Source: Mycobacterium gordonae (GTDB taxonomy: Bacteria > Actinomycetota > Actinomycetes > Mycobacteriales > Mycobacteriaceae). Taken from it: DNA of 64,000 nt. Below the pieces are notes generated by a model that did not search any database, had not been told where the DNA came from, and saw nothing but the letters and a program-made list of their open reading frames with translations. Positions within the stretch are counted from its first letter, which is position 1. The number at the start of each line of letters is the position of its first letter. The stretch covers positions 4,806,739 through 4,870,738 of the forward strand of contig NZ_CP070973.1 in assembly GCF_017086405.1 (NCBI RefSeq), in the 5' to 3' direction. A program made the translations under genes and the position numbers. Shown piece by piece: positions 32,689 through 41,884 of this stretch.

Positions 32689-35600
32689 GCGAGATGTCTA
32701 CTTTCTGTCCGGTGCCGTAGTGCTCGCCGGCACTTTCGAGTTTCGCGACGAGTTCGTCGCCGGTGAGCTCGTCCAGCAGGAGACGCAGCGGCACGGTGCG
32801 GCCGATGGTCCGTTTGAGTCGCTTGCGCAGGTCCACTGCCAACATGGAGTCCACACCGAGGTCGAACAGGGATTCCTTGAGGTCCACATCGCCCGCGGGC
32901 GTGATTCCCAGCACCGCTGCCAGTTCGCTGCGGACCGCATCCACGACGGAGACCGGATCGTCGTCCCGGTTCGGGATCGTCTGGTCCGCGGTGCCCGGTC
33001 CGGTATCGCCGAGGAAGATCTGGAACCGGGCGGCATCGGCGGCGAACACCAGAGGATCGACGCAGTGGTCGCGCAGGCTCGCCTCGATCGCCTGGCGGGC
33101 AACCATCGGGCGCAACCCGGAGCGTTCTATCTGCGTCAGCGCGGCTGCATTCATGATTCCCCGGCTGCCGCCGTCCTCCGGTGCGCTCTGCCACAGGCCG
33201 TATCTCACTGCCACGCAGCGTCTTCCGTCGGCGCGTAGCCGAGCGGCCATGACGTCGAGCAGTCGATTCGCCGCCGAGTAGGCGCCGTGTGCGCGTCCGC
33301 CCATGACACCGGATATCGAGGAGCACAGCAGTATTCGGGCATCGGGGCGGACCGGCCAGAGCTCGAGCATCCGAGCCAGACCGACGACTTTGCCGGCGCA
33401 GGTATCGGTTACACCGTCCGGCGTCATCACGGCGGCCGTGTCGAACGTGGCGGTGCCGGCCGCGTGGATCAGCAACGAAGCGCCGGAACCACCGTATTCC
33501 TTTGCCGAAAGCGACAATTGCTCCTGGTCGGTAATGTCGCAGGGCGGCGCCAGCACCTCGGTTCTATACACTGCCGCCAGCGCGGTCAGTGCAGCCGCAT
33601 CCGCCCCACGCCGGCTCAGCAAGACGATGCGCCGCGCTCCGCGCTCGGCGAGATACCGGGCGTAGTGCATGCCGATGGCGCCGGCACCGCCGGTGATGAC
33701 GACCTCGTCGAGGATGCCGGTATCCAGCGGCCAGGGCGGAGCGGCCGGCAAGTCACCGACGGCACGCGTCCAGATGACGCCGCGACGCAGCGCCGCCTCT
33801 GCAGCGCCGGCCAGCGACGCCTCGACCACCGCACGGCCGGCAGTTGGCACCAGCTCCCACGACGGAAGATCCAGATGCAGGAAAGTCTGCTCCGGGTGGT
33901 CGAATCCGATGCTGCGATGCATGGCGGCCAGTGCCGCGTGGCCGGCGTTGGGCAACGGATCCGTGTGCTGCACCTGTTCGGCTCCGACCGTGACCAGGCA
34001 CACCGCCTGGCAGCGCGGGCCCAGTTCAGTCGGGTAGTCAAGCAATCCGGTGCCGACCAGATCGGCAAGTGCGGCGACGGCTTTGTCCGGGGCGACGCAA
34101 TCGATGCGCGGTGCGATCACCAAAACCAGTTCCGCATCCTGCGACGAGCGCAGTTCGGTTGCCGGGTGCGAATCGACGGCCGCGCACAGCGACCCGTGCA
34201 GTTCGCCGTCCGCGCCGAGATCGACCACGGCAACGCTTCGCCGCCCGGTAGCTGGGGCCGGCGCCACCTGATCCCAGCGCTCCGCCGCGACGGTCAATCC
34301 GGTGGCGGGTCCAGTAGCTGGGGGCAGCGGTTCAGGATGCGCCCAGATCCGCACCGCGCGCATCGGCGCATTGGGGAATCCGCGTAGGCCGGGGCGTTGG
34401 GCGGGCGCATCGCCCAGCAGATCAGTCCACGGATAACCGGGATCAGCTACCGCCGCGGTGACGACGCCAGCCGATAGCGCTTCGAGCAACGATTCACCCT
34501 TGCGCTGAGGTCCGACCAGCACGGCCGGCCCCTCCGGCAGGCCGGTGGCGCCCTCGAAGATCTGAGCCATCGCGAACATCAGCACCGGGGATGCCGACAG
34601 TTCGATGAACGATGTTGCACCACAACGGATTGCCGACTCGATGGCACGATCGAACCGCACCGTGTTGCGCAGGTTGGCATACCAGTAGTCACCGAACGCG
34701 GTCCCCGCGTGCACCAGGTCCCCGGTGGTGCCGCCGATGAACTGCACCGGGGCATCAACGAATTGCGAGTCGGGCAGCCGGTCCAGCAAGTTCTCGCGTA
34801 GCTGCTCGAGCGCACTGGTGTGCGCCGGGAAGCCCGCCGTGATCTCGCGGGCGAACGTGCCTTCGGCCTGCACGGCGTCGACCAGAGCCCGTACCGCGCG
34901 GCGCTCACCGGACACCGCCACGGTCGAAGGGGCGTTGACTACGGACAGCTCGAGCCAGCCATCGGTGCGCTCGACCAGCTCCTGGGCGACCTGCTCGGTG
35001 ACGCCCAGCGCGGCCACCGCGTAGCGGTCCGGCAGCGTTCCCACCACGTCGGCGCGGGCCGTTACCACTGCGGCGGCGTCGGGCAGGGTGATGGTGCCCG
35101 CGACATAGGCCGCAGCGACTTCACCGAGGCTGTGACCGACGATGAGGTCGGGCAGCACACCGCAGGAGCGCCAGACCTCCGCCAGACCGACGGCGTGGGC
35201 GAACTGGGCGCCCTCAATCTCGACCTCCGAGAACCCGTCATCGTTCGCTGCCATCAGGTAGCCCAGCGGCGAGATACTTCCCGCACCCTCGAACGCCGCC
35301 GCGCACTCATCGACCGCTGCCCGGTAGGCCGGCAATTCCACGTATGCGGCGGCGCCCATGCCCGGCCACTGTCCACCCTGACCGGGAACAACGAATGCTT
35401 GACGGGGAGCGGTGCTCACCGCGGAACGGGCAACCAGGGGATGATCTTCTCCGGCGGCAAGCGCGCGCAACGCGTCGACAAGCTCCGACCGGTCCGCCGC
35501 TCGCAACACGGCGCGGTACCTGCGCACCCGGCGGGTCCGGCAGAGGTGGCGCGCGACCTGGGTCACGGTGGTCGCCGGAAACCGGTCGAGATAGTCAGCT

Positions 35601-35689
35601 ACAGCTTGGGCGTCCGCCGCGATGAGGTCCTCGGCGTGCGCGCTCAACAGGACCGGCAGGCGTCCGTCGGGCAATCTTCTGGCGCCCAT
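32681..35689 (-). CDS. mbtD: Mycobactin polyketide synthase MbtD (AT-KR-ACP)
   Basis: About 1002 residues. With the KS MbtC it builds the beta-hydroxyacyl unit of mycobactin. Acyltransferase: FVVPGQGGQWPGMG and nucleophile GHSLGEVAAAYVAG near residue 187. Ketoreductase: VVITGGAGAIGMHYARYLAE near 670 with YSAANRLLDVMAARL supplying the catalytic Tyr/Asn. C-terminal ACP with Ser in DLGVDSMLAVDLRKRL near 945. No KS is present, as expected for the split MbtC/MbtD pair. ATG 35689 (MGARRLPDGRLPVLLSAH) touches the mbtC stop (TGATG) and replaces a longer frame that runs into mbtC. Confidence 0.94.
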
Positions 35690-37008
35690 CACACCCCCGC
35701 GCACTGGGATACCACGGTGTCCGGCATCGAGACGATGAGATGGGTGTTGGTCCCGCTCATCCCGAACGCGGACACCGCCGCGGTTCGGTGGCCCCCGATG
35801 GCCGGCCACGGGGTCAGTTTGTCTGCAAGACGCAGACCTGCACTCTCCCAATCTATTTCGTGACTCGGCTCGTCCGCGTGCAACGTCGGTGGTATCGCGC
35901 CATGTTCGGCGGCAGTAATGACCTTCACCAGGCCCAAGGCGCCCGCCGCGGCCTGCGCGTGTCCGATGTTCGATTTCAGCGACCCCAGCAACGGCCCACG
36001 CCCGACAGGCGAGCCGCCGTAACCTGCCACCAGCGCCAGCAATTCGGTGCGATCACCCAGCAGGGTCCCGGTGCCGTGTCCCTCGATCATTCCGATGTCG
36101 GCGACCTCGACACCGGCTTGCGCGATGGCCCGGCCGAACAGTCGTCGCTGCGCATCGCCGCTGGGTGCCGTCAAGCCGTTGCTCCGGCCATCGGAGTTCA
36201 GTGCACTGGCCAGGACTTCGGCCAGGATGTGTCGACCATCCGCGCGGGCCCTCGACCGGCGCTGCAACAGAAACATTGCCGCACCCTCCGCCCAGACCGT
36301 TCCACTGGCGTGCGCGCTGTAGGGGCGGCAGTGTCCGTCGTCGGATAACGCGTGCTGTTTGGAGAACTCGACGAAGTATCCGGGGGTCCCCATCACGCAA
36401 ACGCCGCCGGCCAGCGCCAGGTCGCAGTCGCCGGCCCGGATGGCCTGCACCGCTGTGTGAAACGCGGCCAGGGCCGACGAGCAGGAAGTGTCGATCGTCA
36501 GTGCCGGCCCGGCCAGGTCCAGGGTGTAGGCGATGCGCCCCGAGATGACACCCAGCGATGTGCCGGTGATGAGATGGCCGCTGTGGTTGGAGAATTCCGA
36601 CAGCGGAGGTCCGTATTCGAGCGCAGCCGCTCCCACATAACAACCCACATCATGGCCGGCCAGTTCATCGGGGTTGATCCCGCTGTTCTCCACCGCTCGC
36701 CACGCCACCCGCAATCCGACGCGTTGCTGCGGATCCATTGCCGTCGCCTCGCGCGGTGAGATGCGAAAGAACTCCGGGTCAAAGGCCGTTGCGCTGGACA
36801 AAAACCCGCCAAGGTTGTGGATGGGCTTGAATCCCTCACGCCGCGATCCGTCGAACAGCCCACCGAGTGCCCAGCCCCGGTCAGCCGGGAAAGGGGCGAG
36901 CGCCTCGCGTTGTTCAGCCAGCAGGGACCAGAAGTCCTCGGGTGTTTCACAACCACCAGGCGCCTCGACCGACAGGCCGACGACGACGACGGGATCGCTA
37001 TCGAACAT
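35689..37008 (-). CDS. mbtC: Mycobactin ketosynthase MbtC
   Basis: 439 residues, stand-alone beta-ketoacyl synthase. Active-site Cys in TIDTSCSSALAAFHTAVQ near residue 173, His in IEGHGTGTLLGDRTE and in SNIGHAQAAAGALGLVK. It acts with MbtD to extend the peptide intermediate with malonyl-CoA. ATG 37008 lies inside the end of the upstream thioesterase gene (11-bp overlap). Confidence 0.95.
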   Translation of the reverse strand: MFDSDPVVVVGLSVEAPGGCETPEDFWSLLAEQREALAPFPADRGWALGGLFDGSRREGFKPIHNLGGFLSSATAFDPEFFRISPREATAMDPQQRVGLRVAWRAVENSGINPDELAGHDVGCYVGAAALEYGPPLSEFSNHSGHLITGTSLGVISGRIAYTLDLAGPALTIDTSCSSALAAFHTAVQAIRAGDCDLALAGGVCVMGTPGYFVEFSKQHALSDDGHCRPYSAHASGTVWAEGAAMFLLQRRSRARADGRHILAEVLASALNSDGRSNGLTAPSGDAQRRLFGRAIAQAGVEVADIGMIEGHGTGTLLGDRTELLALVAGYGGSPVGRGPLLGSLKSNIGHAQAAAGALGLVKVITAAEHGAIPPTLHADEPSHEIDWESAGLRLADKLTPWPAIGGHRTAAVSAFGMSGTNTHLIVSMPDTVVSQCAGV

Positions 37009-38104
37009 GAGCGCTCACAATGGCGGCCAGCTCATCAAGATGCTCAGTGAGGTAGAAGTGGCCCCCGTCAAAGTGCGAGAGGGTGAATCGGCCGGATGTG
37101 TGTGTTTCCCAACCGCTCAACATGTCTTGGCTGATCCGATGGTCGCTGCGGCCACCCACAACATGAATGTCCGCGCTGATGCGGGTCTCGGGCGGACACG
37201 AATAACAACCCAGCGCCCGGTAGTCCGCCTTGACGGCTGTGATCAGCAGTTCAACGAATTCCTCATCTTCGAGCAGCATCGGATCGGTGCCGCCGAGGTC
37301 CACCATGTCGGCCAGCACGTCAGCGTCCGAAGCCGGCAACGGTCCTGATGCGGCAATCGTCGAGGGCGCCTGCCCGGACGACGCCCACAGCGCACGTACC
37401 GGCACGCCGCTGGACTCGGCCACCCTGGCGAACTCGAAGGCCACCACCGCACCCATGCAGTGACCGAATAGTGTCAGCGGCGCCGTCGCCGCCCAGTCGC
37501 CCGCGCCGAACAATTCCAGCGCCAGCGTCTCGATGCTGCCCACCGCCGGATGACTGCGCCGGTCCGCCCGCTGCGGGTACTGCACCACATAGACATCAAC
37601 ACCGTTGGCCGACAACGCCTTTGCCAGAGCGCGGTAGGCCGCGGCGGCGCCCCCGGCGTGCGGAAACAGCACCACCGAGCCGTCATTGCCGCTCGCGGTG
37701 AAGCGCTTGACCCAGGACTCGAACCGCGGCGGCGAGCCGCTGATCGCGGGCGCGGGATCCAGCGCGGACATCACCTCGGCACTTTCCATCCCGGCAATCT
37801 CCAGATACAGGCCGGCGACCTGCTCCAACCGATGTGGGTCGGATTCCCGCCTGGCGAGCAATTGGGCCAGCCCGGCAACGGTGCGGGCAGCCGCGAGGTC
37901 CGCCACGGTCAGGCCGGGCGCATCGAGCAATTGCCTGATGTGCGCCACCGTCCGCGTCGCCACGCCGACGTCACCCCGGTCGCAGAGATCTTCGTCCACC
38001 CCCACCGTGGTGCGTCGCAGGGTGGTGGCGACGATGTCACACAGGGCTCGCTCCAGCTGTGACCGCGGCGTCCCAGCCCGCGCCGCCGTGTCATTGGACG
38101 ACAT
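36998..38104 (-). CDS. Detached MbtB-type thioesterase with a dead carrier-like domain
   Basis: About 368 residues. Residues 1-90 resemble the carrier domain at the end of MbtB (VDEDLCDRGDVGVATRTVAH, then TVADLAAARTVAGLAQLL and the linker VAGLYLEIAGMESAEVMSAL), but the GGDS serine is replaced (RGDVG), so no phosphopantetheine can be attached. Residues 110-368 are an alpha/beta-hydrolase thioesterase: nucleophile elbow FGHCMGAVVAFEFAR with Cys in place of Ser, acid VVGGRSDHR and His in DGGHFYL. In M. tuberculosis the thioesterase is the C-terminus of MbtB; in some mycobacteria a separate thioesterase here is called mbtT, as I recall. First gene of the mbtC-D-E-F-G-H-L-M unit, behind an IdeR-like box. 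ATG 38104 chosen. Confidence 0.85.
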   Translation of the reverse strand: MSSNDTAARAGTPRSQLERALCDIVATTLRRTTVGVDEDLCDRGDVGVATRTVAHIRQLLDAPGLTVADLAAARTVAGLAQLLARRESDPHRLEQVAGLYLEIAGMESAEVMSALDPAPAISGSPPRFESWVKRFTASGNDGSVVLFPHAGGAAAAYRALAKALSANGVDVYVVQYPQRADRRSHPAVGSIETLALELFGAGDWAATAPLTLFGHCMGAVVAFEFARVAESSGVPVRALWASSGQAPSTIAASGPLPASDADVLADMVDLGGTDPMLLEDEEFVELLITAVKADYRALGCYSCPPETRISADIHVVGGRSDHRISQDMLSGWETHTSGRFTLSHFDGGHFYLTEHLDELAAIVSAHVR

Positions 38105-38252
38105 CAACTCTCACCAGGCCCGGATCGCCGGAGCGGCGGACCGGGCCGCGGCATCGACGCCGACGCCGACGCCGCGGAGTCGCCAACGATCCGCCGACAG
38201 GCGGGCCTGATGGACTCTATATACGCCGCGGCACCCACACACCCTCCCAGAA

Positions 38253-38271
38253 TTAGCACAGGCTGCCCTAA
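38253..38271. promoter_or_regulatory. IdeR iron box upstream of the thioesterase-mbtC operon
   Basis: TTAGCACAGGCTGCCCTAA matches the IdeR consensus TTAGGTTAGGCTAACCTAA at 14 of 19 positions, with both outer half-sites intact. A weaker second copy (TTGTGGTGTATTTACCTTA, 38273-38291, about 10 of 19) follows exactly 20 bases on, the same spacing as the pair between mbtB and mbtA. Placement 150 bp upstream of the thioesterase start fits iron repression of this operon. Confidence 0.75.
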
Positions 38272-38291
38272 TTTGTGGTGTATTTACCTTA

Positions 38292-38556
38292 GCCGTCATC
38301 TGCCCGCCGCCGCTAACGGCCCGGCGACAGGAGGTGACCGCTACCCACCGGGCGCGCCAGAATAAATAACTGCCATTGACGAATGTCACCATTTGGTATT
38401 GACTGATTTGCATGGCGGACGGCGTTCCGGCGCTCGGGTCACTGCGGTCCCGCACTGCGAAGCGGAGAGCACTGTGATCATGCGGCCGATCACCGCGGCG
38501 ATATCGAACCAGATAACCCCGCCAATCGAGAAACGCGTTGCAGCAAAGGCGGTTTG
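38292..38556. promoter_or_regulatory. Divergent control region before the SDR operon
   Basis: The rest of the 450-bp gap between the thioesterase gene and the SDR gene holds no gene. It contains the only AT-rich patch here (AATAAATAACTGCC near 38360) and a direct repeat of ATTGAC (about 38376 and 38399), a candidate promoter or operator for the rightward SDR-to-MerR operon. I cannot place start sites. Confidence 0.35.
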
Positions 38557-39423
38557 ATGTTGGGACCACTGGACAAGCTGCTGAGGAAAAAGACTCCGAG
38601 TCACGGCGCGATGGCGGTGGTCACCGGCGCGGGCAGTGGCATCGGAGCGGCCTTTGCCGCCGAACTCGGCCGTCGGGGCGGCAAGGTGGTGTGCAGCGAC
38701 ATCGACGACGCGGCCGCGCGACAGACCGCCGACGAGCTCACTCAGCGAGGCGCCGAGGCCATCGCGGTGCGCTGCGACGTGTCCCAGGTCGACGACGTCT
38801 ATGCGCTGGCCGATCAAGCGCAGGCATGGTTCGGTGCGCCGCCGACTCTGGTGATCAACAATGCCGGCGTAGGGACCGGCGGAGAGCCGATCGGCGACGT
38901 CCCGCTGGGAGATTGGGTGCGGACCCTCGGCGTCAACCTCTGGGGACCCATTCACGGCTGCCATGTCTTCACACCCATCCTGCGGGAAGCCGGCCCGTCG
39001 GCCGGGCCACAGGGAATCATCAACGTCGCTTCGGCGGCGGCATTCGGCGCAGCACCCGGCATGGCCGCCTACAACGTCAGCAAGGCCGGGGTCCTCTCGC
39101 TGTCGGAGACGCTGGCTGCCGAATTGTCCGGCACGGGAATCACTGTCACCGTGCTGTGCCCGACGTTCGTCAAGACCAACATCGTCGAATCCGGGCTTGC
39201 GGCCGGACGCATCAGCGAGGAGTCCAGTGCGCTGGCCAGCAAGCTGATGCGCTGGACCGGCTTCTCAGCCGGGAAGGTCGCCCGAATCTGTCTTAATGCC
39301 CACGATCGCGGCGAGCTTTACTGCATGCCCCAGTTCGAGGCCAAGGTCGGGTGGAATGTCAAACGACTTGCGCCGGGTACATATACGCGCGCGGCCGGTC
39401 TCATCTCGCGGGCGCGGATCTGA
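38557..39423 (+). CDS. Short-chain dehydrogenase/reductase
   Basis: 288 residues, classical SDR. NAD(P)-binding TGAGSGIGAAFAAELGRRGG, NNAGVGTGG, Ser in NVASAAAFGA and catalytic Tyr/Lys in YNVSKAGVLSLSETLAAEL. It would oxidise or reduce an alcohol/ketone; substrate unknown. ATG 38557 has AAAGG 7 bases upstream. First gene of a four-gene operon (SDR, metal-dependent hydrolase-like, monooxygenase, MerR) that is not part of the mbt cluster in M. tuberculosis. Confidence 0.9.
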   Translation: MLGPLDKLLRKKTPSHGAMAVVTGAGSGIGAAFAAELGRRGGKVVCSDIDDAAARQTADELTQRGAEAIAVRCDVSQVDDVYALADQAQAWFGAPPTLVINNAGVGTGGEPIGDVPLGDWVRTLGVNLWGPIHGCHVFTPILREAGPSAGPQGIINVASAAAFGAAPGMAAYNVSKAGVLSLSETLAAELSGTGITVTVLCPTFVKTNIVESGLAAGRISEESSALASKLMRWTGFSAGKVARICLNAHDRGELYCMPQFEAKVGWNVKRLAPGTYTRAAGLISRARI

Positions 39424-39450
39424 AACACCCTCGCTCGAAAGGAGAAGTTC

Positions 39451-40371
39451 GTGGCCATCGACATGCAAGCCATGCTCGCCAAGATCAAGGACCGGCAGTG
39501 GGCGCTGGCCGACATCGACTGGGATGCGCCGGGGGCCGAAACGATCCGGCCCGACTTCCGCCCCAAACTCAAGGCGTTCATGGCCGACCTGTGCTGGATC
39601 GAGAACATCGGCGCGCGCGGCTTCGCGGCGTTGGCGAGAAAGGCGCCCGACCCCACCATCGCCGAGATCTACCGGTACTTCCATGCCGAGGAACAACGGC
39701 ACGCGAACGCCGAATTGGCGCTGATGAAGCGCTGGGGAATGCTCGAAGCGGGCGAGATCCCGGAACCCAACGTCAACATCAAAATGGCCATCGAATGGCT
39801 CGACACCTTCGCCGATGACATGCCCCTGTCCGTGCTCGGCACCGTGATTCCGATGCTAGAAGTGGCACTGGACGGGGCGTTGCTGAAATTCCTCTTGGAC
39901 TCCGTCGATGATCCGGTCTGTCATCAGGTGTTCGAGAAGATCAACAACGACGAATCCCGGCACATAGCAGTGGATTTCGCGGTTCTAGAGATGATCGGCC
40001 ACGCCACCGCCCGCCGGTTGGCGATCGAACTGGTCGGACGCTTCGCCTCGCCGGGTCTGATCATCGGGATGGTGATGTACGTTCCGCTGCTCAGCCGGGT
40101 CCGCAACGAAATGGCCGGCATGGGTATGGAGCCGGAGCGGTTGTTCAACGCGGTCAACCGCTTCAAGCAACTCGGCGATCGGGGTGAACGCACCCGGCGG
40201 GTGCCCACCTACCAGCTGCTCAAGCGGCACGCCTCGTGGGTGGTCAACCCACGACACCCCTATCAGCTGCTGGCCAATTCCATGGTGTGGCTATCGGATT
40301 TCTACCCCAATGCGCTGCTGAGGCCGATGCCGAGCTGGTCGCGGGAACTCACCCACGAGCCAGCGGCGTGA
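39451..40371 (+). CDS. Predicted metal-dependent hydrolase / ferritin-like protein (PF10118-type)
   Basis: 306 residues, all-helical. Two carboxylate-His pairs typical of a di-metal four-helix bundle are visible: YRYFHAEEQRHANAELALMK near 70-90 and NNDESRHIAVDFAVLEMI near 165-185, with additional Glu in MLEVALDGALLKF. This matches the family named predicted metal-dependent hydrolase, which structurally resembles diiron oxygenases. GTG 39451 has AAAGGAG upstream, 27 bp after the SDR gene. It overlaps the next gene by 4 bp. Substrate unknown; the neighbours suggest oxidation of a hydrophobic compound. Confidence 0.75.
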   Translation: MAIDMQAMLAKIKDRQWALADIDWDAPGAETIRPDFRPKLKAFMADLCWIENIGARGFAALARKAPDPTIAEIYRYFHAEEQRHANAELALMKRWGMLEAGEIPEPNVNIKMAIEWLDTFADDMPLSVLGTVIPMLEVALDGALLKFLLDSVDDPVCHQVFEKINNDESRHIAVDFAVLEMIGHATARRLAIELVGRFASPGLIIGMVMYVPLLSRVRNEMAGMGMEPERLFNAVNRFKQLGDRGERTRRVPTYQLLKRHASWVVNPRHPYQLLANSMVWLSDFYPNALLRPMPSWSRELTHEPAA

Positions 40372-41870
40372 TCGTGGCAGACAACGGCATCTACTCCACC
40401 CTCATCATCGGCGCGGGCTTCACCGGGCTCGGGGCGGCCATCCGATTGGTCGAGGCGGGCGTCGAGAACATCGTGATACTGGAACGTTCCGACCGGGTGG
40501 GCGGAACCTGGCGTGACACCCGATATCCCGGCGCCAGCTGTGACGTCCCGTCGTTGCTGTACTCGTACTCGTTCGTCAAGAACCCTAAGTGGTCGAGAAC
40601 GTACTCCCCCGCGCCCGAGATCTATCAGCACATCGAGGACATGGCGAACAGGTTCGGCATCCGCCGCCATATCCGCTTCGGCTATGAAGTGACCGGCCTG
40701 AAGTTCGACGAGGACACCGGCGTATGGACGACAACGACGAAGAACCGCAAGCATTTCCGTGCACGCACCGTCGTCCTGGCCGCCGGCCCGCTGTCGGATG
40801 CCAGCTTCCCGGACATTCGCGGGCTGGACAGCTACGAAGGACACAAGATCCACAGCGCCCGTTGGGATGCCGACTACGATTTCACCGGCAAGCGGGTTGC
40901 CGTCGTCGGCACCGGCGCCAGCGCGATTCAGATCGTCCCTGAGCTGGTGAAGCGGGCCGGATTCGTCAAGGTCTTTCAGCGTACGCCCGGCTGGGTGCTA
41001 CCGCGGCTGGACGTGGCGACGCCACCGGCGGTTCAGGCGTTGTTCGCCAAAGTTCCTGCCGTTCAACAGATTGCCCGCCAAGCGTTGTTCTGGGGCCACG
41101 AAGCCACCGCGACGGCGATGGTGTGGAACACCCCACTCACCTCCCTGGTGGCCCGACTAGGTCAGGTTCACATCCGCGCCAAGGTCAAAGACCCCTGGCT
41201 GAGGCGTCAACTGACCCCCGACTTCGCGCCCGGATGCAAGCGCATGCTGATCTCCAGCGACTATTACCCTGCCCTGCAGCGCGACAACTGCAAGCTGATC
41301 GACTGGCCGATCGCGACGTTGAGCCCGGTGGGGATCCGGACCAGCGACGGCATCGAACACCATCTGGACTGCATCGTCTTCGCGACCGGTTACGACGTCC
41401 ACCTGACCGGGCCGCCTTTCGAGGTCACCGGACTAGGAGGTCGATCGCTGGCCGACGAATGGGCGGACGGCGCGCAGGCTTACAAGAGCATCAACGCGCA
41501 CGGCTATCCGAACTTGTTCTTCATGACCGGGCCGAACTCGGGTCCGGGCCACAACTCCCTGCTGGTGTACATCGAAGGCCAGCTGGACTACGCGGTGCGC
41601 GGCATCAGCACCATCCTGAACAAGGGCCTGCGCTATCTCGATGTGCGCGAAGACGTTCAGCGTCGCCACAATCAGCACCTTCAACGCCGGCTGACCAAGA
41701 CGACATGGATGTCCGGTTGCCGCAGTTGGTACCTCACCAAGGACGGGTACAACGGATCCATGTACCCGGGAACCGCCACCCAGTATCTTCGCCAGATGGG
41801 CGACTTCCAGTATCGGCATTACGACGCAGTAGGCAGCGAGATCCGCGAGCGCGTCAGCGCGCCGGTCTGA
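40368..41870 (+). CDS. Baeyer-Villiger-type flavin monooxygenase
   Basis: About 500 residues. FAD site IIGAGFTGLGAAIRLVEAG, GGTWRDTRYPGASCD, the Baeyer-Villiger fingerprint as YEGHKIHSARWD, and NADPH site VAVVGTGASAIQIVPELV. Ends with ATGYDVHL and GPNSGPGHNS segments common in mycobacterial members. It would insert oxygen into a ketone, plausibly one made by the neighbouring SDR. GTG 40368 overlaps the preceding stop as GTGA; a second GTG at 40374 is also possible. Confidence 0.88.
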   Translation: MIVADNGIYSTLIIGAGFTGLGAAIRLVEAGVENIVILERSDRVGGTWRDTRYPGASCDVPSLLYSYSFVKNPKWSRTYSPAPEIYQHIEDMANRFGIRRHIRFGYEVTGLKFDEDTGVWTTTTKNRKHFRARTVVLAAGPLSDASFPDIRGLDSYEGHKIHSARWDADYDFTGKRVAVVGTGASAIQIVPELVKRAGFVKVFQRTPGWVLPRLDVATPPAVQALFAKVPAVQQIARQALFWGHEATATAMVWNTPLTSLVARLGQVHIRAKVKDPWLRRQLTPDFAPGCKRMLISSDYYPALQRDNCKLIDWPIATLSPVGIRTSDGIEHHLDCIVFATGYDVHLTGPPFEVTGLGGRSLADEWADGAQAYKSINAHGYPNLFFMTGPNSGPGHNSLLVYIEGQLDYAVRGISTILNKGLRYLDVREDVQRRHNQHLQRRLTKTTWMSGCRSWYLTKDGYNGSMYPGTATQYLRQMGDFQYRHYDAVGSEIRERVSAPV

Positions 41871-41884
41871 AAGGTCGCACCGTC

